DNA of 64,000 bases from an uncultured Adlercreutzia sp. (GTDB taxonomy: Bacteria; Actinomycetota; Coriobacteriia; Coriobacteriales; Eggerthellaceae). The notes under the pieces are model-generated. The model searched no databases and was not told where the DNA came from. It saw only the letters and a program-made list of their open reading frames with translations. Below, piece by piece: positions 1-7,716 of this stretch; the stretch's first letter is position 1, and each line of letters opens with the position of its first letter. The position numbers and the translations under genes were made by a program. The stretch is from assembly GCA_902478715.1 (NCBI GenBank), contig CABSMC010000001.1, positions 37,479-101,478 of the forward strand, given 5' to 3'.

Positions 1-190
1 CGGCTCGGCCCTCGCTGGGCCCCGTCCGGGAAACCTGAGAGGTCGAAGCCGTGAGATGCGCCGACGTCAAGGGGAAACGCTATGCTAGCGGCCTCGTGCC
101 TGAGCACCAGTCACCACCGCACCGACCTCCACAAAATTCGCGCAACTCCTTGCCAACGCCTCAGAACAAATACCTTCCTGAAATTTGGTG

Positions 191-357
191 GAAATTGCGA
201 TTGTTAGCATCAGAAAAGGGCACGAATATAGCTCATCCGCTCAAAAGACGCATAAATACCGTTAGACGACAGCAAAAATAAATGCTATTCGATATGAGTT
301 CGCTTGTTTTCTCTGGAAGACGCCCACTTTTCCATGAAGGCTAACAATCGCAATTTT
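191..357. repeat. inverted-repeat element, family A copy 1
   Basis: The left arm GAAATTGCGATTGTTAGC (from 191) is the reverse complement of the right arm GCTAACAATCGCAATTT (from 340), with about 130 bp between them. The same arm pair recurs at 21941-22107 and 37060-37247, and a variant with matched changes in both arms lies at 31538-31670. No ORF with recognisable function lies inside. It could be a MITE-like element or an RNA hairpin unit. Confidence 0.75.
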
Positions 358-546
358 CTCAAAATCAAAGGGCCACACTTTGCCTCGGTCCTTCAAAGCG
401 CAGAGGGGCATCGCCCCCTCGGCAGCGAAAGGAGAGGAATGCGAAGAGGTCGAGTCGTTTACCGTTTGATGCCAAGGAGCAGCAGCCAGGCGCCAGCAGG
501 GACAACTTCCCTTAGCATGGAACTCAGCGTTTACGTGGCGTCAAAA

Positions 547-590
547 GCGCTGTGGTCGGCAACGCCCGACGCCGCTGCCGACCACAGCGC
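547..590. repeat. perfect 15-bp hairpin upstream of esterase gene
   Basis: GCGCTGTGGTCGGCA (547-561) pairs perfectly with TGCCGACCACAGCGC (576-590) across a 14-nt loop. Read on the minus strand, the stem is followed by TTTTGA, so it could act as a terminator for leftward transcription. On the plus strand there is no T-run. Confidence 0.55.
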
Positions 591-673
591 CCAACGCCGT
601 CGCTGGCAGTGATCGACGTCGCCAACCGCGACGGCCTATGCCCCCCGCCGACCCCGAGACAAGGAGCGCGACT

Positions 674-1690
674 ATGCCCATGAACCCCGCCGTCCAAGCG
701 GTCATCAAGGCCATCACGCGCCTGCAGCCCGACGTGGCCAATTCCTGGAACTCCCAGCGCAAGGTGGAAGACGCCGCCGGCAAGCTCACCATTGCCGACC
801 CGCGCTGCCGCATCGACGAGATCACCGCCACAGCCGACGACGGCTACGAGATCCCCTTGCGCGTGTTCACGCCCCTCGACATCGACTTCTCCCTGAAGCG
901 GGGCCTGCATGTGAACGAGGACCACCGGGGCACCATTTTGTACCTGCACGGAGGCGGCTGGGCCAATGGTGATGTGGAATTCTACAGCGACGCCTGCATG
1001 CGCACGGCGCTGAAGCTCGAGCGCAGCGTCATCGCCGTCGACTACCGACGCAGCCCCGAGCACCGCTTCCCCACCGCCCTTGAGGACTGCTATGCCGTGG
1101 CGCGGCAGCTGTTCGCTGGCACGCTTATCCGCGACGCCGATCCCGAGCGCATCGTGCTCATGGGCGACTCGGCCGGCGGCAACCTCACGGCGGGTGTGAG
1201 CCTGCTCGCCCGCGAGCGCGGCGACTTCCACCCGCGCACCCAGATCCTCTTGTACCCGCTCGTCTACAACGACCATTCCGAGACGACGCTGTTCGATTCC
1301 GTGCGCGACAACGGGAAAGACTACATCCTCACCCGCCAGGCCATCGTCGACTACATCGAGCTGTACCTGCGCTCACCCGAGGATTTCCACGACTCCCGCT
1401 TTGCGCCGCTCATCGCGACGTCGCTGGCCAACCTGCCCCGCACGCTCGTCATCACCGCCGAGTACGACCCCCTGCGCGACGAGGGCGAGGCCTTCGCCGC
1501 GCGCCTGGATACGGAAGGCAACGAAGTGGCATGCTTCCGTATGAACGACGGCGTCCACGGCTACTTTTTGTACCCCTCCGTGCTCTCGCTCGTGCGCGAC
1601 ACCTACCGCCTCATCGCGCACTTCCTCGATGGCGACCCGCTCCCGAAACCCGGTGACCGGCCATGGCTGACGCTTCTTGGTACCGACTAG
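674..1690 (+). CDS. alpha/beta hydrolase, HSL (family IV) esterase/lipase
   Basis: Predicted carboxylic-ester hydrolase of the hormone-sensitive-lipase family, about 338 aa, cytoplasmic (no signal peptide seen). The oxyanion-hole motif HGGGW follows LYL in the N-terminal third, the nucleophile elbow is GDSAGGN, and the rest of the triad is visible as Asp in EYDPLRDEG and His in DGVHGY. The ATG at 674 is chosen because AAGGAGCG sits 5-7 nt upstream; an ATG at 638 has no such site. The 3' end overlaps the next gene by 28 bp, so the two are probably co-transcribed and translationally coupled. The natural ester substrate is unknown; pairing with a membrane acyltransferase suggests opposing acylation and deacylation of one substrate, which is inference. 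Confidence 0.88.
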   Translation: MPMNPAVQAVIKAITRLQPDVANSWNSQRKVEDAAGKLTIADPRCRIDEITATADDGYEIPLRVFTPLDIDFSLKRGLHVNEDHRGTILYLHGGGWANGDVEFYSDACMRTALKLERSVIAVDYRRSPEHRFPTALEDCYAVARQLFAGTLIRDADPERIVLMGDSAGGNLTAGVSLLARERGDFHPRTQILLYPLVYNDHSETTLFDSVRDNGKDYILTRQAIVDYIELYLRSPEDFHDSRFAPLIATSLANLPRTLVITAEYDPLRDEGEAFAARLDTEGNEVACFRMNDGVHGYFLYPSVLSLVRDTYRLIAHFLDGDPLPKPGDRPWLTLLGTD

Positions 1691-3522
1691 ACAACGTCGG
1701 CAAGTTCTACGCCGCCCAGGCGGGAAGCCCGAACCAGACCATCTTCCGCTTGGCGGCCACCATGGTCGACGAGGTGGACGCGCAGGCGCTGCAGCAGGCC
1801 CTGGATGCCGCCGTGGCGCTGTTCCCCGGCTTCAACGTGTCGCTGCGCTCCGGCATGTTCTGGCATTACCTGGAACCTTCCGGCACCGCGCCGCGCGTGA
1901 CCCCCGAGAACCTGCCCATTTGCTATGGCCTGCACGCCGGCCCCCAAAGCGTGCTCTTCCGCGTGAGCTACTACCGCCGCCGCATCAACGTGGAGGTGTC
2001 CCACATGATCTCCGACGGACGCGGCGCCCTGGAGTTCCTGAAGGCACTGCTCGGCGCCTATGTGGCCGAGCGCTACGGGCTGCCCGAGGCCGCCGCCTGC
2101 GCCTATGCGGGCACCGAGGCGCAGAAGACCGAGGACAGCTTCACGGCCAACTACGACCGCGCTGCGGCGGGAAAGGCGAAAAAGCCGCGCGTCTTCCATC
2201 TGACCGGTCTGAAGACCGACGCCGATCCGCTTTACCTGGAATACCACCTATCGGCCAGCGCCGTGCACGCCGCCGCCAAAGACGCGGGAGTCAGCGTTAC
2301 CTCCTACCTCATCGCGGCGGTCATCTGCGCCGTGCGCACTACCATGACCGCCCGCGACCGGCGCCGGGCCATCCACCTGGACGTGCCCGTCGACCTGCGC
2401 GGCCTCTTCGGCTCGGCCACCCTGCGCAACTTCTTCGGACTCGCCTTCATCACCTACACCCCTGGCGATGCCAATGCGCCCCTGGTCGAAGTGGCCGCCG
2501 AGGTGCAGCGCCAGCTGACCGCCGGATGCGAGCCCGCCTCCCTGAAGCGCCGCATGATGGCCATGATCAAGCTGGAGAAGAACCCGCTTCTACGCGCAGC
2601 GCCCCTCATCGTGAAAGACGCGGCGCTGGCCATCGCCGACGCGCGCGCCGCCCGCGAGGTCACCACCACCGTCTCGAGCCTCGGTCGCGTGGCGCTGGAT
2701 CCGTGCATGGCCCCCTACGTGGAAGGTATCAGCGCGCTCACGTCCACCTCCGGCCTCAACTTTATCGTGTGCACCTACGGCGACGATCTGTCCATCGGCA
2801 TCTCCAGCCGCTTTCTCGGCCAGAAGGTGACCCGCGCCCTGGCGGAGGTTTTGGAAGGCGCGGGGATGCGCGGGTACCTGAATGCGAACCGCGACGCGCC
2901 GGCGTTCCACCGCCCCGGTCCGCTGGCGGACGCCCGCAAGGCGGCTCCCGTGCCATCGGTGTTCCCGCCGAACTCCTTCGAGCGCAAGAGCACCCGCGTC
3001 CGCACGGTTTTAGCGGCGCTCACCCTTATCTGCATCGCGCTCATCGCGCTTTTGGGCGGCACTGCGGGCGGCAGCGCGCTGGCCGTGGGGGCGCCGTGCG
3101 CGGCCGTGGCCCTGAACTGGCTGTTCGTGCGGAACATGATCGTGCACGCCCCCGACTTCATCCGCGTGGTGGAGCGCTACTTCCTCGTGCTTCTGGCCGT
3201 AGCGGGACTGTGGTTCGCATCCACGGGGAACCTCGTCGTCACCACCTACGTGGTGCCGGGCCTGTGCATGCTGGCCCTCGCGTTCAACGCGGTGCTCCTC
3301 ATCGCCTTCCGAGGATCGTTCGTCACCGGCTACGCGAAGTACCTCATCTACGAGATGCTGCTCGGCCTCGTTCCTTTGGCGCTTCTAGCCGCGGGCCTTA
3401 TCACCTGGCCTCCCTTGGCCATAGCCGCCGGCACCGCCGCCGCGGCCCTGCTGGCCATCCTGCTCCTGGTCGGCCGCAAGCAACTGGCCGCCGAAGCCCG
3501 CAAGCTGTTCTCGCTGCGGTAG
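1663..3522 (+). CDS. condensation-like acyltransferase with C-terminal membrane domain
   Basis: A 619-aa protein. The first ~430 residues look like the alcohol acetyltransferase/condensation fold (CoA-dependent acyltransferase superfamily): the catalytic HxxxD motif is seen as HMISDGRGALEFL near residue 110. From about residue 445 to the end there are four to five hydrophobic segments ending in a basic tail, so the enzyme is probably membrane-anchored. It starts inside the esterase gene (28 bp overlap) and its stop lies only 18 bp from the convergent ecfT stop. Family knowledge: such enzymes transfer acyl groups from acyl-CoA to alcohols or lipids. The exact product is not predictable; I believe the C-terminal part matches a domain of unknown function often fused to this fold. 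Confidence 0.75.
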   Translation: MADASWYRLDNVGKFYAAQAGSPNQTIFRLAATMVDEVDAQALQQALDAAVALFPGFNVSLRSGMFWHYLEPSGTAPRVTPENLPICYGLHAGPQSVLFRVSYYRRRINVEVSHMISDGRGALEFLKALLGAYVAERYGLPEAAACAYAGTEAQKTEDSFTANYDRAAAGKAKKPRVFHLTGLKTDADPLYLEYHLSASAVHAAAKDAGVSVTSYLIAAVICAVRTTMTARDRRRAIHLDVPVDLRGLFGSATLRNFFGLAFITYTPGDANAPLVEVAAEVQRQLTAGCEPASLKRRMMAMIKLEKNPLLRAAPLIVKDAALAIADARAAREVTTTVSSLGRVALDPCMAPYVEGISALTSTSGLNFIVCTYGDDLSIGISSRFLGQKVTRALAEVLEGAGMRGYLNANRDAPAFHRPGPLADARKAAPVPSVFPPNSFERKSTRVRTVLAALTLICIALIALLGGTAGGSALAVGAPCAAVALNWLFVRNMIVHAPDFIRVVERYFLVLLAVAGLWFASTGNLVVTTYVVPGLCMLALAFNAVLLIAFRGSFVTGYAKYLIYEMLLGLVPLALLAAGLITWPPLAIAAGTAAAALLAILLLVGRKQLAAEARKLFSLR

Positions 3523-3540
3523 GCCACCCGCCTCCAGTCC

Positions 3541-4308
3541 CTACCCCACCACTGCCAGCACGATGGCGGCGGCCAGCACGAGCGCGCACACGGCGATGGC
3601 GATGAAGTCCTCGCCATGCAGCGGATAGTCCTTGTAGCCGCTCGTGCGCGTGCGCAGGTTGAAGCCGCGCACCTCGGCGGCGATGGCGGCGGAGTTCGTT
3701 TTGCGCACCGAGCTCACCAGAAGCGGCACGCACAAGGGAATCATGAGCCGCACCTTCTTCGCGAAGGAGCCGTCGAATTCCACGCCGCGAGCCGTCTGGG
3801 CCTCCATGATGCCGGCCATGTCGTTCATGAACACGGGGATGAAGTGCACCGTGCTCGTGAACGTGAACGCGTACTTGTAGGGCACGTGCAGCTGCTTGAC
3901 GGCCGCGTTCGTCAGGTCGTTCATCTTCGTGACGTAGAACACGAGGAACAACGGGATGGCCGCCGCCATGAGGCGCACGATAACCGTGAGGGCCGCCAGC
4001 AGGCTGCCGGTGCCGATGTATCCCCAGGGCAGAGGCACGAGCGGCATACCGTGGGGCGTCGTGAGCAGGATGACCACGGCCAGAATGAGCGAGAACGCGA
4101 ACACCGCCTTGCACAGCCCCGCTGTCTCGCGGCCCAACCCGCACGAGGCGGCCATGACGAGCGCGGCGGCCAGAAGGATCAGCAGAAACACCAGGTTGCT
4201 CGTCACGAAGCAGGCAATGGCGATGAGCACCGCGCCGATGAGCTTCACACAGGGGTTCATACGGTGCAGAAAGCTCTCCCCCGGCACATATTCCAGAAAC
4301 TTGGCCAT
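3541..4308 (-). CDS. ECF transporter transmembrane subunit EcfT
   Basis: A 255-aa CbiQ/EcfT-family membrane protein that couples the two ATPases to the substrate-binding S component. Five or so hydrophobic segments are visible, followed by the cytoplasmic coupling-helix region containing an Ala-Arg-Gly motif (ARGVEF) and a later AAEVRGFNLRTR stretch, the classic paired motifs that dock into the ATPases. Its ATG shares one base with the stop of the upstream ATPase gene (TAATG), so it is the last gene of a tightly coupled operon S-A'-A-T read leftward from the T-box at 7.0-7.3 kb. Length is normal for the family. Confidence 0.92.
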   Translation of the reverse strand: MAKFLEYVPGESFLHRMNPCVKLIGAVLIAIACFVTSNLVFLLILLAAALVMAASCGLGRETAGLCKAVFAFSLILAVVILLTTPHGMPLVPLPWGYIGTGSLLAALTVIVRLMAAAIPLFLVFYVTKMNDLTNAAVKQLHVPYKYAFTFTSTVHFIPVFMNDMAGIMEAQTARGVEFDGSFAKKVRLMIPLCVPLLVSSVRKTNSAAIAAEVRGFNLRTRTSGYKDYPLHGEDFIAIAVCALVLAAAIVLAVVG

Positions 4309-5273
4309 TAGCGGCCCCCTTCCTCATCGGCGCCGGCATCTCCTAAGGCGGCCTCGGCTTCCACGATGGCGTCACGCGCCACTGCCGCCTCGGCGGTAAG
4401 CGCCGCCGCTACATCGTCGACCAGCGCCGCCGCCTCGGCCACAGCCGCATATTCCATCTGCTTGGCCTGGGCCACCGCCGTCACCATTTGGGCCACGGTG
4501 TTGGCCTCGGTCACGGCCGCGGGGCAGCCCTCCTCGCGACCGAGAATGAGCGACACCTCGGTCACCTGGGGCGGTAGGATGTGCGCCTCCTTCAGCACGC
4601 GCCCGTCGCGCAGCACCTCGAAGGTGGGGCCGTCGGCCACCACGCGCCCGGCCGTCATGGCAATGACGCGGCGAGCGAAGTCTCCCACCACTTCCATGTC
4701 GTGGCAGACCATAATGACCGTGGTGCCGTTCTCGTTCAGCTCGCGCACCACGTCCATCACCTTCACGCACTCGCGGAAGTCGAGGCCCGTGGTCGGCTCG
4801 TCCAGAATGATGGTGGGCGGCGCCAGCACGATGATGGAGGCCAGGGCGAGCAGCTGCCGCGTGCCGCGGTTCAGCAGGTAGGGCTCGGCATCCGCGTCGA
4901 AGCCGAAGCGCTCGATCATGGCGTCCACCCGCGCCTCAGCTTCGGGCCCTTCCTCGCCGAGGGCCGCAAATCCGAACATGAGCTCCTCGCGCACGGTGTT
5001 GCAACAGATCTGCCGATCGGGGTTCTGAAAGAGGAAGCCGATGCGCCGGGCCAGCTCGCTCGTCTTCAGAGAGGTCGTGGGCACGCCATCGATGAGCACT
5101 TCCCCGGAGGTGGGCTTCAGAAGCCCGTTGGCCAGGCGCATCGTGGTGGACTTCCCCGCCCCGTTGGTGCCGACAAAGGCCACGAAGTCGCCATCGTTCA
5201 CCGTGAAGCTCACGTCGGCGAGCACCGCCAGCTCGCCGTCGTAGGACGCCGATACGTTCTTGAACTCGATCAT
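4308..5273 (-). CDS. ECF transporter ATPase (EcfA-type), degenerate signature
   Basis: ABC ATPase of about 321 aa. Walker A is GTNGAGKST (35-43), the Q-loop lies in FQNPDRQ, Walker B is IILDEPTTGLD and the H-loop His is 191 (VCHD). The ABC signature, normally LSGGQ, reads LNRGTRQ (134-140), which is degenerate. After residue ~235 there is an unusual Ala/Glu-rich helical extension of about 80 residues. It starts with a 4-bp ATGA overlap with the preceding ATPase gene. It should form a heterodimer with that protein, giving one consensus and one degenerate nucleotide site (see findings). Confidence 0.92.
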   Translation of the reverse strand: MIEFKNVSASYDGELAVLADVSFTVNDGDFVAFVGTNGAGKSTTMRLANGLLKPTSGEVLIDGVPTTSLKTSELARRIGFLFQNPDRQICCNTVREELMFGFAALGEEGPEAEARVDAMIERFGFDADAEPYLLNRGTRQLLALASIIVLAPPTIILDEPTTGLDFRECVKVMDVVRELNENGTTVIMVCHDMEVVGDFARRVIAMTAGRVVADGPTFEVLRDGRVLKEAHILPPQVTEVSLILGREEGCPAAVTEANTVAQMVTAVAQAKQMEYAAVAEAAALVDDVAAALTAEAAVARDAIVEAEAALGDAGADEEGGR

Positions 5274-6109
5274 GCGAGCACCTCCTTCAGCGCTGCGGCC
5301 GCCCCGGCCACGTTGCGCACCGTGGGACCGGCGTACAGGCCCTGGGCGGAAAGCGCGTTCATGAGCGTCGTCGAGCGCGGCACGTTCACACCGAGCGCCA
5401 GCAGCTCCTCGGAGTGGGCCAGCACCGCATCCGGCGTATCGGCGAAGCGGATGCGGCCCTCGTCCACGATGACGAGCATATCGGCATAATCGGACAGAAG
5501 CGCGATCTTCTGCTCCACCACGACGACCGTGGTGCCGTGCTCCCGGGCGTAGCGGGAAAGCAGATCGAACACCGTCACCGACGAGGCCGGGTCCAGCTCG
5601 GCGGTAGGCTCGTCCAGCACGAGCACCTTGGGGTGCAGCGCCAGCACCGAGGCCACGGCCACCTTCTGCTTCTGGCCGCCGGACAGGCTGTCGATGGTGC
5701 GGTCGCGCAAATCAGCGATGCCCATGGCGTCAAGCGCCTCGTCCACGCGCGCAGGAATCTCCTCACGTGGCACCGCGAAGTTCTCCAGGCCGTAGAGAAT
5801 CTCGTCCTCCACCACCGTGGACACCATCTGCGAGTCGATGTCCTGACACACACTGCCCACCAGCCGCGACAGGTCGGTGAGCGAGGTGTCCACCGTGTCG
5901 AGGCCCTCCACCGTGACCGAGCCGTAGAAGTCGCCCGGATAGCAGTGCGGAATGATGCCATTGATGGCGTAGGTGAGCGTGGACTTCCCGCTGCCCGCCG
6001 CCCCGGTGATGCCGACGAAGCAGCCATCGGGAATGGAAAGCGTGATGTCACGCACCACCGGCGCCTCCCCTTCCCGATACCGAAAACTGAACTCGTTGAA
6101 CTCGATCAT
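5270..6109 (-). CDS. ECF transporter ATPase (EcfA'-type), H-loop His missing
   Basis: ABC ATPase of about 279 aa. Walker A is GAAGSGKST (36-44), signature LSGGQ (142-146) is intact, Walker B is VLVLDEPTAELD. At the H-loop position the residue is Gln200 (VVVVEQK) instead of His. The ATG at 6109 follows GAAAGG and begins MIEF like its sister ATPase. A longer open frame reaches upstream but covers the structured element between this gene and trpP and is not coding-like. Ends with a 4-bp overlap with the next ATPase gene. Partner of the downstream ATPase in one ECF complex. Confidence 0.9.
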   Translation of the reverse strand: MIEFNEFSFRYREGEAPVVRDITLSIPDGCFVGITGAAGSGKSTLTYAINGIIPHCYPGDFYGSVTVEGLDTVDTSLTDLSRLVGSVCQDIDSQMVSTVVEDEILYGLENFAVPREEIPARVDEALDAMGIADLRDRTIDSLSGGQKQKVAVASVLALHPKVLVLDEPTAELDPASSVTVFDLLSRYAREHGTTVVVVEQKIALLSDYADMLVIVDEGRIRFADTPDAVLAHSEELLALGVNVPRSTTLMNALSAQGLYAGPTVRNVAGAAAALKEVLA

Positions 6110-6146
6110 AACGACCTTTCTTGTTGAAACTTCTCGGGGGCGGGAT

Positions 6147-6255
6147 GCGGGGCGTGCCTCCCGCGCGCAGTTCATTGAAGTGCATGAGGGAGAGTCCGCG
6201 GCCCTCGGGGAGCCCTGCACTTCAATGCTGTTTGAGCACGGGAGGTGCGCCCCGC
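6147..6255. ncRNA. structured element S1 (three-stem), sister of 45967-46093
   Basis: A 17-bp outer stem (arms 6147-6163 and 6239-6255, two mismatches) encloses a perfect 11-12-bp stem (CATTGAAGTGCA/TGCACTTCAATG) and a small inner hairpin. The unpaired segments CGCGCGCA, GAGCCC and GCTGTTTGAGCACGG are shared word for word with the element at 45967-46093, while the stems differ but stay paired. It lies inside the trpP-ecfA operon; the shared segments read on the plus strand, opposite to the operon, so true orientation is uncertain. I do not recognise the family. Confidence 0.6.
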
Positions 6256-6276
6256 AGCTCGCGCCGGACGGGTAGC

Positions 6277-6885
6277 TTAGCGCTTCAGCACCTTCTTCAG
6301 GGGCGTCGCCAGCACCTCGACGAAGATGCAGTTGAAGGTGGCGGTGCCCAGCACGATGGCCACGTAGGCCGCCATGGCCACGGCGAAGTCGCCGCCCACG
6401 GACACGACGTTGATGTAAACGGACAGCGCCGCGAAGGTGAAGCCGGACACGCAGGTGGAGATGAACGTGTTCACGAGCGGGTTCACGTCCAGCTTGCCGA
6501 TCTTCATGGGCACGTGGATGAGCAGCCCGCAGGCGAGCGCACCCAAAAGCTCCGAGGGGATGTTGAGCAGCGGCGTGGCGTTCAGCATCGGAATCTGGCA
6601 CACGAGTCCGGCGATGAGCCCGATGACGAGCGACTGAGCCACGTTCGGCCGGATGATGATAATGGCCAGGCAGTAGGCGGCGATAATGAAGTTCGGCTTC
6701 ATGCCGAAGGAGGCGAGCAGGCTGCCCACCGTGAGCTTCAGCACGGCACCGGCGGCCAGAAGCACGGCCACCAAGATGAGATCCTGGATGGCCAGCCCCT
6801 TCTTCTCAGCCGCAGCCACGGTGCGCTTGGCGCCGGCGGCGGGGGTCGCGGTTTCAGCGTCGGCGGTCATACGGAGTTCTGCCAT
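6277..6885 (-). CDS. ECF S component, TrpP-like tryptophan transporter
   Basis: About 202 aa with five to six hydrophobic segments. The stretch LLASFGMKPNF followed by IIIIRPNVAQSLVIGLIAG resembles the GMKPD...VQNVLVIG region that I recall for Bacillus TrpP (YhaG). First gene of the S-A'-A-T operon. The leader upstream is a T-box whose specifier codon reads UGG, independently pointing to tryptophan. Start ATG 6885 follows AAAGGA; a longer frame beginning at 6960 has an implausible N-terminus. Predicted to bind tryptophan in the membrane and deliver it through EcfT/EcfAA'. Family assignment is by remembered motif; the T-box evidence is direct. Confidence 0.8.
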   Translation of the reverse strand: MAELRMTADAETATPAAGAKRTVAAAEKKGLAIQDLILVAVLLAAGAVLKLTVGSLLASFGMKPNFIIAAYCLAIIIIRPNVAQSLVIGLIAGLVCQIPMLNATPLLNIPSELLGALACGLLIHVPMKIGKLDVNPLVNTFISTCVSGFTFAALSVYINVVSVGGDFAVAMAAYVAIVLGTATFNCIFVEVLATPLKKVLKR

Positions 6886-7005
6886 GTCGATCAGTCCTTT
6901 CTCGGGCGGTTCCTCACCGCCCCTCGTGCCCGCGCCTGCGGGCGTCCTCTTCCGTGGCAATTGCTCCTTCGCCGACGCCTTTCGAGAGGTTCCCAGCCGA
7001 CCCCA

Positions 7006-7047
7006 ACAAAAAAGGGATCTGTCCTTCGCTTAAAGGACAGATCCCTT
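7006..7047 (-). terminator. T-box intrinsic terminator
   Basis: On the minus strand AAGGGATCTGTCCTT pairs perfectly with AAGGACAGATCCCTT across a short loop and is followed by a run of T (TTTTTTG). It competes with the antiterminator that uses the T-box sequence. Confidence 0.9.
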
Positions 7048-7284
7048 GATCTGCGGTGCCACCTTTAATTGATTCGCGTAACGCGAACCCTCTCATGAAC
7101 GGGCCATCACCCATTCTGCCTTTAACGCAGGCTCACGGTCCAGATACTCGACCTCGTCGGAACAAACGACGGCGGGCCTTTCCCCTTTCCCTCGGCGATC
7201 CATTTACCCTCTGGCGTTCTGCGGGAATCTCAGCTGCGCCCGCTCTCTGTGAGTGCCCGGATGGCTTGACTTTCGCCTCATCGG
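7006..7284 (-). promoter_or_regulatory. T-box riboswitch, UGG (Trp) specifier
   Basis: Read on the minus strand: basal helix GGCGA/TCGCC, a distal Stem I with the typical AGAGAGC and GCTGAGA motifs, then GGGTAAATGGATCGCC, placing UGG (7202-7200) directly before the closing helix and followed by A, where the specifier codon sits in known T-boxes. Further on comes AAAGGTGGCACCGCAGA (about 7067-7051), the T-box sequence that pairs with the tRNA acceptor end, then a terminator (7006-7047). A TATACC -10 box lies at 7295-7290. Uncharged tRNA-Trp should allow readthrough into trpP and the ecf genes. Confidence 0.88.
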
Positions 7285-7295
7285 TTTAAGGTATA

Positions 7296-7716
7296 TTCAA
7301 TTGCTGGTTGCGTACTCTACCACAGAATCCTGATCGCGCAACCCCTCAATTCGGCAACCTGTCAACGAACCGGCGCATCGGGCTCTAGCTTTCACCCGCT
7401 GCGCCGACAAAGAACTTTGCCTAAGAAGCATAACGGAAAATGTGCAGAACGGGGTACTTCTCGTAGTTTTACCAGGTTCCAGGATCAGCTCAACGTCAAA
7501 CCGGAACCATTTTCCCAGGTCGAATTGTCCGCGTCGCCCCATCTAGTCCAAATGGCTACGAGAAGTGGGGCATTTTGCACAAAAACGAGGCGTCTCCTCA
7601 CAATGCGAGTACCGCTTCGTAGATCGTCGCCACCCGAAACCGGCAAGTCGTCGCGGTTCGCAGCCAACAGATCGCCTCGGCCGCGCCCGACAAGAACACC
7701 CCAAGACAGCCACCGC
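7296..7716. other. intergenic region with repeat B1
   Basis: No gene is supported. The stretch separates the T-box leader from the 3' end of the nuclease-like gene and contains the inverted-repeat element B1 at 7442-7580. Confidence 0.5.
7442..7580. repeat. inverted-repeat element, family B copy 1
   Basis: The arm GTACTTCTCGTAG (ending 7466) is mirrored by CTACGAGAAGTGGGG (starting 7556); full arms are about 25 bp with a few central mismatches and enclose about 90 bp. The related element at 8947-9087 has nearly the same arm (GGGGCACTTCTCGTAG). The two copies bracket the nuclease-like gene at 7717-8781. Confidence 0.7.

Larger units (their letters stand above)
1..673. other. non-coding stretch at window edge
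   Basis: No convincing complete gene is visible here. The first 54 bases could be the tail of a gene entering from the left: one plus-strand frame is open from base 1 to a TGA at 52-54 and would end in KPERSKP, but this is too short to assign. The rest holds an inverted-repeat element (191-357) and a perfect 15-bp hairpin (547-590), then the ribosome-binding site of the esterase gene. Confidence 0.5.

Noticed and set aside
51..281. Plus-strand frame at the window edge
   Set aside because: Runs into the family A repeat, has basic random-like text and no start signal.
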